Source: Paracoccaceae bacterium
Lineage (GTDB): Bacteria > Pseudomonadota > Alphaproteobacteria > Rhodobacterales > Rhodobacteraceae
Length of the DNA: 64,000 nucleotides
Direction of reading: 5' to 3'
Assembly: GCA_002697345.1 (NCBI GenBank)
Contig: NZVE01000081.1
Span: 1 to 64,000, forward strand
Part shown: positions 9,819 to 20,439 of the stretch, piece by piece
How the letters are laid out: each line of letters begins with the position of its first letter
Position numbering within the stretch: the stretch's first letter is position 1
Translations under genes and position numbers: made by a program
The notes under the pieces: generated by a model
The model's input: only the letters and a program-made list of their open reading frames with translations
Told to the model about the DNA's origin: nothing
The model's database searches: none

Positions 9819-10853
9819 TTAATACTTATCAAATAGATCGTTACTTTTTTTCTGAACTTCTAAACCCAAATGGCGCCAAGCATTATCAGTGAGCATCCTA
9901 CCCCTGGGCGTGCGTTGTAATAAACCTTTCTGTAACAAATATGGCTCTATAACCTCTTCAAGAGCGTCACGGCTTTCAGCTAGTGCTGCGGCCAGTGTTT
10001 CGACACCAACTGGGCCACCTTGATAACCTTCAGCAATTAATCTTAAGTAACCCCGATCTGCTGCATCCAATCCAAGATTATCCACACCAAGTTTAGTTAA
10101 AGAGACATCAGCTAAGCTACGAGAGATTTTACCATCATTTTGAACTACAGCAAAATCGATTACTCTCCTTAAAAGTCGGTTAGCTATACGCGGAGTACCA
10201 CGCCCTCGCTCTGAAATTTCTTCAATTCCATTTGAATCAATTGGAACCCCTAACAGCTGAGCACCCCTCAAAATAATTTGATTTAATTCGTTCACGGAAT
10301 AAAACTGTAGTCTGATTGGTATACCAAATCTATCACGTAAAGGGGTCGTTAACAAACCAAGACGTGTAGTAGCACCAACCAAAGTAAAGGGTTGCAGCTC
10401 AATTCGAACAGTTCGCGCCGAAGGGCCTTCTCCTATCACTAGATCTAATTCAAAATCTTCTAAAGCTGGATATAGAATTTCCTCAACTACCGGGTTCAAC
10501 CGGTGGATCTCGTCGATAAAAAGAACATCATTTTTTTCTAAATTTGTTAAAATGGCGGCTAAATCTCCCGCTCTTGCCAATACTGGGCCAGACGTCATCT
10601 TAAAATTTACACCCATCTCACGAGCTATAATCTGTGCTAACGTTGTTTTCCCTAACCCTGGTGGTCCATGGAATATTGTGTGATCAAGCGCAACTTTTCG
10701 TTTTCGGGCACTATCTATAAAGATTCGTAAGTTCTCTCGAACCTCTTTTTGACCAATAAATTCAGATAGCATCTGAGGTCTCAAAGCTCTATCGACATCT
10801 TCTGATTGAACTTCTGAACTTAAGTTTAATATTTCGCTATCACTTGAAACCAT
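9819..10853 (-). CDS. ruvB: RuvB, Holliday-junction branch-migration ATPase
   Basis: Hexameric AAA+ motor that drives branch migration with RuvA during recombinational repair. The length is 344. Walker A GPPGLGKT is at 63-70, Walker B FIDEIH at 112-117, and sensor 1 GATTR follows. The C-terminal winged-helix domain ends with [10 protein letters not shown] near residue 308. AAGGACA lies about 10 bases before the ATG. It is third in ruvC-ruvA-ruvB. Confidence 0.98.
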   Translation of the reverse strand: MVSSDSEILNLSSEVQSEDVDRALRPQMLSEFIGQKEVRENLRIFIDSARKRKVALDHTIFHGPPGLGKTTLAQIIAREMGVNFKMTSGPVLARAGDLAAILTNLEKNDVLFIDEIHRLNPVVEEILYPALEDFELDLVIGEGPSARTVRIELQPFTLVGATTRLGLLTTPLRDRFGIPIRLQFYSVNELNQIILRGAQLLGVPIDSNGIEEISERGRGTPRIANRLLRRVIDFAVVQNDGKISRSLADVSLTKLGVDNLGLDAADRGYLRLIAEGYQGGPVGVETLAAALAESRDALEEVIEPYLLQKGLLQRTPRGRMLTDNAWRHLGLEVQKKSNDLFDKY

Positions 10854-10899
10854 AATTTAAAGTGTCCTTTTCTGTCTCTCCACCTAAAAACCCTTAATA

Positions 10900-11556
10900 T
10901 TAATTGGCTACTGCTAAAAGTTTCAAAGCTAACTTAATTACAGCAGGGGTTTCAAGTAACTCAGATTTTTCAACAGCTTTTGCAACTGCCTGCGCTGCAT
11001 CCCCATGTGAATACCCTAGATTTATAAGTGCTGACAACGCTTCTGCTTGGATACCTGAAGAACTTAGTTCATTTCGCTGATTTATGGTTGAAGATCCATC
11101 TCTCAAGCTCGATTCATTTAAATCTAAAACCTCAAACTCTCCCAACGACATTACAGCTGGTACTTTATCTTTAAGCTCGATCACTACACGCTGAGCAGTC
11201 TTTGGCCCTATACCCTTCGCTGCTTTTATTGCGTTCCAATCACTAATGGAGATTGCTCGAGTAACACCTTCTGGTCCAATTGTTCCCAAAATCGTCATCG
11301 AGGCCTTAGCACCGACCCCTTGAACAGTCATCAATAATCTATGCCACTCTTTTTCGATTAAGGTAGTGAACCCAAACAATTGCAATATATCCTCTTTTAC
11401 CAGAAGATCAGTATACAAAGACACAGGCTCTCCAGTCACTGGTAATAATGCAAGAGTTCTATCAGAGCAATAAACAGCATATCCGACACCATTCACATCA
11501 ATGAGAACATAGTCTTTGCCACGATAATCAACTTTTCCTGATAGTTTGCCAATCAT
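10900..11556 (-). CDS. ruvA: RuvA, Holliday-junction recognition protein
   Basis: Tetrameric DNA-binding partner of RuvB, 218 residues. There is an N-terminal OB-fold ([23 protein letters not shown] begins it, given here only as a landmark in two parts: [13 protein letters not shown], then VLIDVNG), central helix-hairpin-helix motifs ([29 protein letters not shown]) and a C-terminal RuvB-binding domain ([13 protein letters not shown]). The ATG overlaps the ruvC stop by four bases (ATGA). Confidence 0.97.
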   Translation of the reverse strand: MIGKLSGKVDYRGKDYVLIDVNGVGYAVYCSDRTLALLPVTGEPVSLYTDLLVKEDILQLFGFTTLIEKEWHRLLMTVQGVGAKASMTILGTIGPEGVTRAISISDWNAIKAAKGIGPKTAQRVVIELKDKVPAVMSLGEFEVLDLNESSLRDGSSTINQRNELSSSGIQAEALSALINLGYSHGDAAQAVAKAVEKSELLETPAVIKLALKLLAVAN

Positions 11557-12059
11557 CGTTTTGCCTTTCTAATAGCCAATTCAAGGTTAGAACCTGCATT
11601 AAGATGGAACGCGTGGCAAATAGCTATAGCTAGAGCATCAGCAGCATCTGAACCTAAAATTTTTACTCCAGGAAGTTGTATTTTAACCATATGTTCAACT
11701 TGCCTTTTATCCGCGTGACCAACCCCAACAACTGATTTTTTTATAGTGTTAGGCGCATACTCGCCAATTGGTAAGCCAGCTATTGCCGGCACCAACATCG
11801 CGACACCCCTTGCCTGTCCTAACTTTAAGCTATTCTCTCCATCTTTATTTACAAATGTTTTTTCAACTGCCACTGCCTCAGGCTTTAACTCCTTAACTAC
11901 AAAAGTTAATTGATTAAAGAGGCTAACTAATCTTAGAGCCAACTCAACTCCCTCTGACTTACAAACCCCGTTTGCAACATGACTTAGACGTGATCCATTT
12001 GACTCAATTACTCCCCAACCCAAATTACGAAGGCCAGGATCAATTCCTAAAACTCGCAT
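11553..12059 (-). CDS. ruvC: RuvC, Holliday-junction resolvase
   Basis: RNase-H-fold endonuclease that cuts Holliday junctions symmetrically. The length is 168. The four acidic catalytic residues are visible: Asp7 in LGIDPGL, Glu66 in AVEKTF, and Asp138 and Asp141 in GSDAADALA. It is first gene of ruvCAB. The 112 bases before it (12060-12171) hold no other gene. Confidence 0.97.
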   Translation of the reverse strand: MRVLGIDPGLRNLGWGVIESNGSRLSHVANGVCKSEGVELALRLVSLFNQLTFVVKELKPEAVAVEKTFVNKDGENSLKLGQARGVAMLVPAIAGLPIGEYAPNTIKKSVVGVGHADKRQVEHMVKIQLPGVKILGSDAADALAIAICHAFHLNAGSNLELAIRKAKR

Positions 12060-12171
12060 ACTCTCTCACTCATCAGCTATTAAAAAAGAGTAGCACGAAA
12101 CAAGAACATTTGCAAAGTTAAGTATTGATTAATTCAAAGCATTATCAAATATGTAATATCAGAGAACTAAA

Positions 12172-13047
12172 CTATTTGATCTCTCTTTGCATCCTCAGTG
12201 TCATCCACTCTCCCAACGATTTTTTTTGTATAAGTTTAAAACCAGCTCTAATATAAGCGCGTAATACTTCATCATACTGTTCATTCAATAAACCTGATAA
12301 AATTATAGTCCCCCCGAAGGCACAATGCTCAGAGAACTCGGGCACCATATCAATCAATGGCCCCTTTAAAATGTTTGCAAAAATTAAATCATAGGGCCCT
12401 TCCTCACTTATGCTTGGATGACTGAAGCCTTTAGATTGAATACACGATACTTTTTGCTCTAATTTATTAGATATGAGATTTATTTTTGTGACAGCAACTG
12501 CTGTTGGGTCAATATCACTTGCAATTATAGTTTCATCCCAAATTTTTGCTGCCGCCATCGCTAAAACGGCAGTTCCACAACCTATATCAATTATCTTCTT
12601 TGGTGAAACCCCCTCAGCTATCAAGTCATTTAATACCAATAGACAACCCTTTGTTGTTCCATGTTGTCCTGTGCCAAATGCCATAGAAGCCTCTATAAGA
12701 AGTCCAATAGAAGATTTTGGGACCTTGTGAGCATCATGATTACCAAATAGAAAAAATCTTCCCGCTTCAACAGGTGGTAAGTTTCTTTGCACATGTGAAA
12801 CCCAGTCTTGGTCGGGAACATCAGAGAAAGTAAATGGTTTTGCACCATAAGCAAAGCTTAATAAAGTAAGTTCAATTTCGTTAGGCTTTTTGGTATAATA
12901 CCCTCCAACCTCCCATGTGTTTGATTTATCTTCAATCTCAAACACACCTATTCCAACTGGAGCTGGATCTAAAGACTCCAGAGCTTCACCAAGTGCTGAA
13001 GCATTTTCTTTTCCTAATAATGTTGTAAATGCGGTAAACGTAGACAC
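12172..13047 (-). CDS. prmA: PrmA, ribosomal protein L11 methyltransferase
   Basis: SAM-dependent methylation of ribosomal protein L11. The SAM motif IIDIGCGTAVLAMAAAK, the post-I acidic residue in ASDIDPTAV and the motif LIFANILKGPL are seen, along with IEASMAFGTGQHGTTKG, which is characteristic of PrmA. The frame is open to a TTG at 13071, but the GTG at 13047 gives VSTFTAFTTLLG, which matches Rhodobacterales PrmA starts, and overlaps the msrA stop as TAGTG. That start yields 291 residues and predicts coupling with msrA. Confidence 0.92.
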   Translation of the reverse strand: MSTFTAFTTLLGKENASALGEALESLDPAPVGIGVFEIEDKSNTWEVGGYYTKKPNEIELTLLSFAYGAKPFTFSDVPDQDWVSHVQRNLPPVEAGRFFLFGNHDAHKVPKSSIGLLIEASMAFGTGQHGTTKGCLLVLNDLIAEGVSPKKIIDIGCGTAVLAMAAAKIWDETIIASDIDPTAVAVTKINLISNKLEQKVSCIQSKGFSHPSISEEGPYDLIFANILKGPLIDMVPEFSEHCAFGGTIILSGLLNEQYDEVLRAYIRAGFKLIQKKSLGEWMTLRMQREIK

Positions 13048-13697
13048 TAAACATTTATTCCAGCTAAACAAGTAATACCTGTACCACCAATTCCACAGTA
13101 ACCTGATGGATTTTTAGCTAAATATTGTTGATGATAGTCCTCTGCAAAATAGAACAAATCAGAATTCAAAATTTCTGTTGTTATCTTGCCGTAACCACTA
13201 TTAACAAGTGCCTTTTCATATTTCACTTTCGTCTCATTCGCGACCAAAATTTGAGTGTCATTTGAACAATAAATACCACTACGGTATTGGGTTCCTAAGT
13301 CATTCCCTTGTCTCATTCCTTGCGTTGGATTGTGAGATTCCCAAAAAATTGCCAAAAGCTTATTATATGAAATAATAGAAGGGTCAAAGACAAGCCTTAC
13401 AACTTCATTATGCCCTGTCATGCCAGTACATACTTCTTGATAGGTTGGATTCAATGTAAACCCAGATGTGTAGCCCACCATGGTAGTGTAAACGCCTTCC
13501 AAGCTCCAAAATATCCGCTCTGCACCCCAAAAACATCCCAGTCCAAAAATTGCTACATCCATTCCATTAGGGATTTTTAAGTTTAATGGACGTCCATTTA
13601 CAAAATGATAATCAGCAGTAATTAACGCTTCATCACGCCCTTTAAGTGCAGTCTCTAACGAAACCATTTCTATAGTTTTTTCTCCAAAGCCAAACAT
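13047..13697 (-). CDS. msrA: MsrA, peptide methionine-(S)-sulfoxide reductase
   Basis: Repairs oxidised methionine in proteins. GLGCFWGAE carries the catalytic Cys55. The conserved blocks GYTSGFTLNPTYQEVC, GHNEVV and QGMRQGNDLGTQYRSGIY follow, and the C-terminal GYCGIGGTG supplies a likely resolving Cys. The length is 216 residues, with about 45 residues before the catalytic motif, as in the longer MsrA group. No signal peptide is seen, so it is cytosolic. It is immediately upstream of prmA. Confidence 0.96.
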   Translation of the reverse strand: MFGFGEKTIEMVSLETALKGRDEALITADYHFVNGRPLNLKIPNGMDVAIFGLGCFWGAERIFWSLEGVYTTMVGYTSGFTLNPTYQEVCTGMTGHNEVVRLVFDPSIISYNKLLAIFWESHNPTQGMRQGNDLGTQYRSGIYCSNDTQILVANETKVKYEKALVNSGYGKITTEILNSDLFYFAEDYHQQYLAKNPSGYCGIGGTGITCLAGINV

Positions 13698-13746
13698 GCA
13701 TAAACTCCATCATTGTTTTAAATATATTCTATATCAGATTTATAAC

Positions 13747-14991
13747 TTACTCTCTATTTCTTTTCCTTATATTTAAAATTGTCTCAGCACCAGGTTCTGG
13801 GTTTCTTGGAACAAAAAAAGCCAAGATCAAAGATAAAAGAGCCATAAGTGCAGCCATAACAAAAATACCAGACGGTTCTACAATCCAAATGTATCCTAAA
13901 ACTGCTGGTAGAAATACAGCTGGTATATGATTTATTGTAAATGCCACAGCAACTGAGGATCCAATATCATGTGGTTCAGCTATTTTTTGAAAATAAGTTT
14001 TAATTGCAAAAGACATCGAAAAAAATAAGTGGTTTGCTATAAATAATATTATACCAACCGTAACAGTCCAATCAAAATAATAGATCCCTGCATAGGCCAA
14101 AAAAATTATTGTTAGTCCTACATATTCGACTATTAAAATCCATCTTTCACCAAACAAATTAATAGCCTTACCTACTATCGGAGCAAAAAGCATACTTACT
14201 ATAAAGTTTAGAAGGAATAAGATCGTTACTTCATGAACTTGAAAACTAAACTTCTCAACCATCATAAAGGCAGCAAAAACAAGAAATATTTGTCTCCTAG
14301 CTCCCGACATAACCTGAAGGGCATAATACAACCAATATTTTTTTCGAATTATCACTTTATTAATCTGAACCCGCGGAGTTTCAAAGCGAGGATAAAATAA
14401 TAAACATAACACTGCTATGAGAACAGTTATTGCTCCAGATGTTAAATATACAAATCCAAAAGATAAATTAAATGCCTTCCACGTAACAACCAATGTACCA
14501 TATGCTACTAATGACGAAAATGATCCGACAGCAGAAATCCAACCTAAGGTCTGTGGAGCTACTTTTTTATCTATCCACTGAAGTTGAAGAGATTGATTGG
14601 CGGCCTCAAAATAATGAAAACCAATAGATGCAAGGAAAGTTAAAATTATAATTCCACCAAATTGAGGAAAAAATGCTGTAAGGCCACTAGCAATACCTAA
14701 AAGTATTAAAGATAGAAGAGCAAGTAATTGCTCTCTTACAAAAAGAAGTACAAAAATTACACCAACCGCTAATAAACCAGGGATTTCTCTTATGCTATGA
14801 AGCCATCCGATCTCGACTCCAGTGAACCCCGCCATTTCAATAACAAAATTATTAAGTAATGCCGTCCAGACAGAAAATGCCATCGGCATTGCAAAGGCCA
14901 TTAAAATCAACAAAAATACTGGTTGTCTTACAAAGGAAAACTCCTTCGCATCAACTAAATTAGTCGAATGTTTGTAATTGCCAAAAATCAT
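13747..14991 (-). CDS. Major facilitator superfamily transporter, substrate unknown
   Basis: A 414-residue protein with about twelve hydrophobic segments and a cytoplasmic central loop near residues 200-222 (FYPRFETPRVQINKVIIRKK), which is the 6+6 MFS plan. The first helix begins near residue 26 after a polar N-terminus. Nothing in the sequence fixes the substrate or direction. It lies between msrA and rpsD but is separated from rpsD by a strong terminator, so it is probably transcribed from its own start. Confidence 0.8.
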   Translation of the reverse strand: MIFGNYKHSTNLVDAKEFSFVRQPVFLLILMAFAMPMAFSVWTALLNNFVIEMAGFTGVEIGWLHSIREIPGLLAVGVIFVLLFVREQLLALLSLILLGIASGLTAFFPQFGGIIILTFLASIGFHYFEAANQSLQLQWIDKKVAPQTLGWISAVGSFSSLVAYGTLVVTWKAFNLSFGFVYLTSGAITVLIAVLCLLFYPRFETPRVQINKVIIRKKYWLYYALQVMSGARRQIFLVFAAFMMVEKFSFQVHEVTILFLLNFIVSMLFAPIVGKAINLFGERWILIVEYVGLTIIFLAYAGIYYFDWTVTVGIILFIANHLFFSMSFAIKTYFQKIAEPHDIGSSVAVAFTINHIPAVFLPAVLGYIWIVEPSGIFVMAALMALLSLILAFFVPRNPEPGAETILNIRKRNRE

Positions 14992-15033
14992 AAAACCTCT
15001 GTACCGACCTAATCACAAATTAGCGAGGATAAT

Positions 15034-15064
15034 AAAAAAAGGCCGCTGAAACTAAGCGGCCTTT
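15034..15064 (-). terminator. Rho-independent terminator of rpsD
   Basis: A perfect 10-bp stem, AAAGGCCGCT (15038-15047) against AGCGGCCTTT (15055-15064), with a 7-base loop. Read on the minus strand the stem is followed by a run of T (15034-15040). It lies 23 bases after the rpsD stop and insulates the MFS gene from rpsD transcription. Confidence 0.93.
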
Positions 15065-15086
15065 GAATGTAATAAAATTCTGTCAA

Positions 15087-15707
15087 TTAGTTTTGAGCAT
15101 AATACTCAATCACTAGGTTTGGCTCCATAATTACAGGGTAAGGTACGTCTCCTAACCCCGGTGTACGCACAAAAGTAGCGACCATCTTGCTTTGATCAAC
15201 TTCCAAGTAATCAGGCACTTCTCTTTCTGGTAACTGTGCAGATTCAAGTACTATTGCAAGTTGCTTAGAACGAGTCCTGACTTCTATTATATCTCCCTCT
15301 TTTACCGTATACGAAGGAATGTTAACACGTTTTCCGTTTACTAACAGATGCCCATGGTTCACAAACTGACGGGCCGCAAAAACAGTAGGAACAAATTTGG
15401 CCCTATAAGCCACTGCATCCAAGCGCCTCTCAAGTAATCCAACAAGGTTTTCACCCGTGTCACCTTTAACTCGCTCTGCTTCTTTAAATATTCTACGAAA
15501 CTGCTTTTCTGTAAGATCGCCGTAATAACCTTTAAGTTTCTGTTTTGCTCTTAATTGTAGACCAAAATCAGACAGCTTACCTTTGCGCCTCTGTCCATGT
15601 TGGCCCGGTCCATATTCTCTTCTATTTACTGGTGACTTTGGACGGCCCCATATATTTTCTCCCATCCTTCGATCAATTTTGTATTTGGCAGACGTGCGTT
15701 TTGTCAC
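15087..15707 (-). CDS. rpsD: Ribosomal protein S4 (uS4)
   Basis: Primary 16S rRNA-binding protein of the small subunit, 206 residues. It has an N-terminal S4 domain ([18 protein letters not shown]) and an S4 RNA-binding domain (about 95-160) with [11 protein letters not shown] and [17 protein letters not shown]. The start is GTG, preceded by AAGGAG. S4 is monocistronic here, with its own promoter and terminator, as in other alphaproteobacteria where it is not in the alpha operon. A structured 5' leader of about 108 bases is predicted (see next entries), which would suit autoregulation. Confidence 0.98.
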   Translation of the reverse strand: MTKRTSAKYKIDRRMGENIWGRPKSPVNRREYGPGQHGQRRKGKLSDFGLQLRAKQKLKGYYGDLTEKQFRRIFKEAERVKGDTGENLVGLLERRLDAVAYRAKFVPTVFAARQFVNHGHLLVNGKRVNIPSYTVKEGDIIEVRTRSKQLAIVLESAQLPEREVPDYLEVDQSKMVATFVRTPGLGDVPYPVIMEPNLVIEYYAQN

Positions 15708-15731
15708 GGCTGATCTCCTTCCATAAATAAC

Positions 15732-15816
15732 GGCTATTTTTTAGCCTAGTGAAGGGCGTTGTCCTCTGAAAAATTCCGACAGGAATCCCCTTACGGGGTC
15801 CACCAACACCAACAGA
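15732..15816 (-). promoter_or_regulatory. Structured 5' leader of the rpsD mRNA
   Basis: On the minus strand, between the predicted start of transcription (about 15815) and the GTG at 15707, there are in order: two tandem TTGGTG repeats (15801-15815 region), a hairpin CCCC-GTAA-GGGG with a GNRA-type tetraloop (15787-15798), a hairpin ATTCC-TGTC-GGAAT followed by a T run (15773-15786), and GGCTA-AAAAA-TAGCC (15732-15746). The second hairpin plus T run resembles a weak attenuator. S4 is known to repress its own translation in other bacteria; that this leader binds S4 is inferred. Confidence 0.5.
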
Positions 15817-15821
15817 CTGCG

Positions 15822-15849
15822 CTTATACCTTCGTCTCATTTAATGTCAA
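15822..15849 (-). promoter_or_regulatory. Promoter of rpsD
   Basis: On the minus strand a perfect -35 TTGACA (15844-15849), a 16-base spacer and -10 TATAAG (15822-15827). Transcription would begin near 15815 and give a leader of about 108 bases. One of the best housekeeping-type promoters in the window, fitting a highly expressed ribosomal gene. Confidence 0.75.
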
Positions 15850-15887
15850 TAAAATAAGCAAATTATCAATAAAAAATACGAAGCCAA

Positions 15888-18800
15888 CTATTTGTATTCT
15901 CCCCATCCCCCTCCTCCTGGAGTAAGCATTTCAAATGCGTCTCCAGACTCAAGGTGAACTTCCGTGTTACCAGGTTGCTGTTCCCTAGCACCATTAGCTC
16001 GTATCACTGTATCTAGACCAACCATGCCAGGGCTACCTCCTCCAACTCCGAACGGTGGTACAATTCGGTGAGAACACAATGTTGTTACGGTTACCGGGTT
16101 TAAGAACTTTACGACTCTTCGGATACCATCTCCACCAGTCCAGGCCCCTTTTCCTCCAGACCCTTTTCTAATAGAAAAATTTTCTAATCTTACAGGAAAA
16201 CGACTTTCTAGTACCTCTGGGTCAGTCATCAAGGTATTTGTCATATGAACTTGAGTCCCTGATGCCCCATGAAAGCCTGGGCCAGCACCACTACCGCCAG
16301 CAATTGTTTCATAGTTTTGAAAGTGGTCATTACCCCAAACAAAATTATTCATTGTAGCCTGAGATCCTGCTATAACCCCCAATGCTCCAAAAAGACAGTC
16401 ACAGATATTTTGGCTAACCTCTGTATTTCCAGCTATCACTGCAGCCGGATACTTGGGGTTGATCATTGAACCCTCTGGTGCAATAATTTTGAGAGGTTTT
16501 AAGCAGCCTTCATTTAAGGGAATTTCGGCACCAACAAGTGTACGAAATACATATAAAACAACAGCATTACATATAGAACGCGGTGCATTGTAATTATTAG
16601 GACCCTGGAGAGAAGTCCCAGTAAAATCTACTTCTGCGGTACCCTCACGGGCATTAACCCTAACCTGAACTTCAATTTTTTGTCCAAAATCCATTGGATA
16701 TGTAAAACTTCCATTCTTTAATTTTCCAACAACTTGCCGCACAGAAGCCTCAGCATTATCTTGCACATGATTCATATAAGCTTGGACAGTTTTAATGCCA
16801 AAGTTTTTGATCATTTGAGTAACTTCTCGAATTCCTGTTTCGTTCGCAGCTAGTTGTGCCTCTAAGTCCTTAATATTTTGATCAATATTTCTGCAAGGGT
16901 AAAGCCCTGACCTAAGTAGTTCTCGAGTCTCTTCAGCTCTAAAATTCCCTTGGTCAACAATTTTAAAATTGTCAATTACAACACCTTCTTCTTCAATACT
17001 CTTACTATCAGGAGGTGCTGAGCCAGGAGTTCTACCACCAATGTCAGCGTGATGTCCTCTAGATCCGACAAAAAATAATATTTTGTCGACCTGCTCATTG
17101 AAAACTGGGGTTATGACAGTAACGTCGGGCAAATGAGTCCCCCCATTAAATGGTGCGTTTAATACAAACGAATCTCCCGGTTTTATTTTTCCGTAGTTAA
17201 GCTCAGCTACTTTACGTACCGCGTCCGACATTGACCCAAGGTGCACTGGCACATGCGGTGCATTTGCAACCAAGTTTCCAGAAGCATCAAAAAGTGCACA
17301 TGAGAAGTCTAACCTTTCTTTTATATTAACTGAGTAAGCGGTATTTTGTAGAGTTGACCCCATTTGCTCTGCAATCGACATAAAAAGATTATTAAATACC
17401 TCAAGCATAATTGGATTGACTTTCGTACCCAAAGCAAGCTCACTTTCTCTCTCTTTAAGTCGTTGTAAAATTAAATTTCCAAATTTATCTACAAAACCCT
17501 CCCAACCATCTTCAACAACTGTCGTCCCAGTTTTCTCCATAACCACTGAAGGTCCCTTTAAGATCTGACCAGAAACCAACAATTCTCGATTGTATAAGGG
17601 AATTTCACCATAACCACTTAATGAAATTTGGGATATGGCTTTCGATTCATTTTTATTCCCCAAACTTACTTGGTCAACATAACTATTATTTTTACCGATG
17701 GCTTCTACGGTTAACATATCAATAATTAAGTCATCCACTGGAGATGCAAATCCAAACCTTATTTGATGATTTTTTTTAAACTCCATTAACATTTTTTTTG
17801 AAGAGTCAAAGTTTACTTCAATATTTTGATGAGAGCCTGAGTATTTTAAATAAGCTGTTTTGATCACATTAATTTCTTTTCTGGGTACGCCTTGATTAAC
17901 CACTTCTTCTATCGCCTCGTTAGACAGTTTTTTTATGATTAAACCAGCTTTTAATGTTTCCCTTAAGTCTTGATTGAAATGTTGCTCTTTTAACACCCGT
18001 ATATCAGCCAAACCCATTCCAAAAGCCGACAAAACTCCCGAATAAGGGTGTAAAAAAACTGTGCTCATGCTTAGAGCGTCTGCAACTGCACATGCATGCT
18101 GTCCACCTGCTCCACCAAAGCAATTTAATGTATATTCTGTAATATTATATCCTCGATCTACACTAATTTTCTTTATCGCACGTGCCATATTTTGAACAGC
18201 AATTCTAAGAAAACCAACGGCTGTCTCTTCAGGACTTAAGGGGCCTATCCCCGTCTCAGCTGATATAGAATCTGCTAACTCTTTAAATTTTTTTATAACA
18301 ATTTCTTTATCCAAAGGCTCATCTGCAGTTGGACCAAATATCTTAGGGAAATATTTTGGATTAATCTTTCCTAAAACTACATTACAATCAGTCACGGTTA
18401 AGGGGCCACCGCGACGATAACAGGCAGGCCCTGGATTAGCACCAGCACTATCAGGGCCAACTTGGTACCTACCGTCTTGAAAAGAAAGAATAGAGCCACC
18501 ACCCGCAGCAACAGTATGTATGTTCATCATTGGAGCACGCATTCTAACACCAGCAATTTCTGTTTCAAAAGATCTTTCATAATGACCCGAAAAATGGCAA
18601 ACATCAGTAGAAGTTCCGCCCATATCAAAACCTATTAGTTTCTTAAATCCAGCTACCTCGCCTGTCTTCACCATTCCAACGACACCACCAGCAGGACCAG
18701 ACAAAATAGCATCTCTACCCTGGAAACTACCAGAATCAACTAACCCACCAGAACTCTGCATAAAAAATAAACTCTTTACTCCTCCTTTATCTGCCTTTAA

Positions 18801-19490
18801 TTCTTCTGAAACTTGATTAATATATCTCCTCAAGATAGGGGAGAGATAAGCATCAACCACGGTTGTGTCCCCTCTGCTCACAAGCTTTATAAGCCTGGAA
18901 GTACCAGAACTAGTTGAAATCTGCGTGTAACCAACTTCTCGTGCTATTTCAGCCACCCTATCCTCATGGCTGGAATTTAAGTAAGAATGTATAAACGCTA
19001 TAGCAACAGATCTAAATCCAAGTTTAAAGCTTGAAAGGAGGACACTGCGTGCTAACTGTTCGTCTAATCTTGTAATTTCCAAGCCTTTAGAATCCAATCG
19101 ACCAGGAATTTCTACTACATCCTCATAGATAGCTGACTGTTTTTTTATTTCTAAATCAAAAAGTTTTGGTCTATTTTGATATCCAACTCTCAGAAGATCC
19201 TTTAAGCCCTCATTTATAAGAAGAACAGTTCGATCTCCTTTACGTTCTAGTAATGCGTTAGTGGCAACTGTAGTGCCCATTTTTACTGAATCTATCATAT
19301 CCTCCGGTATTGGATCTGTCTCAGTTAACTCTAAAAGTAAGCGTATCCCCTGGACCGCTGCATCTTTATATTGCTCTGGATTCTCAGATAATAACTTTAA
19401 GGTCTTAAGCGTACCGTTCGGACTATGCCCCACTACATCGGTAAAAGTACCACCACGATCAATCCAGAAATCCCATTTTTTCTTACTCAT
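15888..19490 (-). CDS. 5-oxoprolinase / hydantoinase family protein, HyuA-HyuB fusion
   Basis: A 1200-residue protein with both halves of the ATP-dependent hydantoinase/oxoprolinase family. The N-terminal HyuA part (about 6-500) has the actin-like phosphate loop [11 protein letters not shown] at residues 11-21 and [13 protein letters not shown] near 295. The HyuB part (about 690-1200) has [20 protein letters not shown] and [15 protein letters not shown] single full-length chain is the layout of eukaryotic-type 5-oxoprolinase, which turns 5-oxo-L-proline plus ATP into glutamate. Hydantoin or related amide substrates cannot be excluded. It is transcribed alone; the ATG at 19490 has AAGGA upstream. 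Confidence 0.88.
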   Translation of the reverse strand: MSKKKWDFWIDRGGTFTDVVGHSPNGTLKTLKLLSENPEQYKDAAVQGIRLLLELTETDPIPEDMIDSVKMGTTVATNALLERKGDRTVLLINEGLKDLLRVGYQNRPKLFDLEIKKQSAIYEDVVEIPGRLDSKGLEITRLDEQLARSVLLSSFKLGFRSVAIAFIHSYLNSSHEDRVAEIAREVGYTQISTSSGTSRLIKLVSRGDTTVVDAYLSPILRRYINQVSEELKADKGGVKSLFFMQSSGGLVDSGSFQGRDAILSGPAGGVVGMVKTGEVAGFKKLIGFDMGGTSTDVCHFSGHYERSFETEIAGVRMRAPMMNIHTVAAGGGSILSFQDGRYQVGPDSAGANPGPACYRRGGPLTVTDCNVVLGKINPKYFPKIFGPTADEPLDKEIVIKKFKELADSISAETGIGPLSPEETAVGFLRIAVQNMARAIKKISVDRGYNITEYTLNCFGGAGGQHACAVADALSMSTVFLHPYSGVLSAFGMGLADIRVLKEQHFNQDLRETLKAGLIIKKLSNEAIEEVVNQGVPRKEINVIKTAYLKYSGSHQNIEVNFDSSKKMLMEFKKNHQIRFGFASPVDDLIIDMLTVEAIGKNNSYVDQVSLGNKNESKAISQISLSGYGEIPLYNRELLVSGQILKGPSVVMEKTGTTVVEDGWEGFVDKFGNLILQRLKERESELALGTKVNPIMLEVFNNLFMSIAEQMGSTLQNTAYSVNIKERLDFSCALFDASGNLVANAPHVPVHLGSMSDAVRKVAELNYGKIKPGDSFVLNAPFNGGTHLPDVTVITPVFNEQVDKILFFVGSRGHHADIGGRTPGSAPPDSKSIEEEGVVIDNFKIVDQGNFRAEETRELLRSGLYPCRNIDQNIKDLEAQLAANETGIREVTQMIKNFGIKTVQAYMNHVQDNAEASVRQVVGKLKNGSFTYPMDFGQKIEVQVRVNAREGTAEVDFTGTSLQGPNNYNAPRSICNAVVLYVFRTLVGAEIPLNEGCLKPLKIIAPEGSMINPKYPAAVIAGNTEVSQNICDCLFGALGVIAGSQATMNNFVWGNDHFQNYETIAGGSGAGPGFHGASGTQVHMTNTLMTDPEVLESRFPVRLENFSIRKGSGGKGAWTGGDGIRRVVKFLNPVTVTTLCSHRIVPPFGVGGGSPGMVGLDTVIRANGAREQQPGNTEVHLESGDAFEMLTPGGGGWGEYK

Positions 19491-19888
19491 GTAACCTTAA
19501 GTCCTTTTAATAATGTAATTGGAGATATTTAATTCTATCAGGTAACAGTTGTGGTACAACCAAGTATCACCTTTTTGTTCACTCAAAAATTTTATTTATG
19601 AATATATCATGCTGATATGTCTAATTATGAACCCAAACACTGTATTAGCTTTCTTTAATAATTTATGCAGCATTACTTACTATCCTTAAAAAACCGTTTA
19701 GCAGCTGTCCAAATTTTAACTCATTTTCAAGAACTTGATAATTAATTAAATTCGGCTATCATCAAAGGCTATAATATAAATTTTCTATACAAAAAGATAA
19801 GTTAAATTTAGCTTAAGGAAACAGACCATATCTAAGTACAGAACAAGTCCACTCCCTTCTTGTTAAATTAATCAACATCGAGTTTACT
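19491..19888 (-). other. Divergent intergenic region with a candidate promoter for the oxoprolinase gene
   Basis: A 398-base AT-rich gap between two divergent genes; no gene or RNA is seen in it. On the minus strand TTGTAC (19554-19559), 16 bases and TAGAAT (19532-19537) form a fair promoter for the oxoprolinase gene. On the plus strand a TATAAT occurs at 19770-19775 but has no good -35 partner, so the NUDIX gene promoter is unresolved. Confidence 0.45.
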
Positions 19889-20359
19889 TTGAGTAAAAAT
19901 AAAACTGAAATTCTTGTTAATAAAGATATTAGGCAAGTTGGAGCACTTTGCTTTCAAATTATTCCTAACGAAAACCCAAAAGTTCTTTTAATAACCAGTC
20001 GACGGTCTCAACGCTGGATCATTCCTAAAGGGTGGCCAATTAAAGGTCTAAAATCTTACAAAGTGGCCGAACAAGAAGCTTTTGAAGAAGCTGGCGCCTC
20101 GGGTACAGCATTTGACTTCTGTCTAGGGAGTTACTCATATATAAAAAAATTAGATCAAGGCCTAAGGAAATGTGTTGTTTATGTTTATCCTCTTAAAGTA
20201 GAAAACCTAATATCAGATTATGACGAAGCACATGAAAGATCCCGAAAATGGGTTAATATAAGTAATGCTACAGAATTGTTATCAGAACCAGAGTTAAAAG
20301 ATATTCTAAAAAACTTTAAACCAAAATTATTATTAAATGCAAAGTATTTGAGACAATAA
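19889..20359 (+). CDS. NUDIX hydrolase, diphosphoinositol-polyphosphate-hydrolase-like
   Basis: A 156-residue protein with a single NUDIX domain. IPKGWPIKG followed by AEQEAFEEAGA (about residues 44-72) fits the NUDIX box with the PKGWP variant typical of the DIPP-like subfamily common in alphaproteobacteria. The metal-binding Glu residues of EAFEEAG are intact. It hydrolyses some X-linked nucleoside diphosphate or polyphosphate; the substrate cannot be told. The start is a TTG with only a weak upstream GAG, so the exact N-terminus is uncertain. Confidence 0.85.
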   Translation: MSKNKTEILVNKDIRQVGALCFQIIPNENPKVLLITSRRSQRWIIPKGWPIKGLKSYKVAEQEAFEEAGASGTAFDFCLGSYSYIKKLDQGLRKCVVYVYPLKVENLISDYDEAHERSRKWVNISNATELLSEPELKDILKNFKPKLLLNAKYLRQ

Positions 20360-20439
20360 TTAAAAATAATTGGGCCTTTCTCTTGCATCGTCCAAAATAT
20401 TTCTTATTTATTGTTAAACTTTATAGGATAGCGAACATA

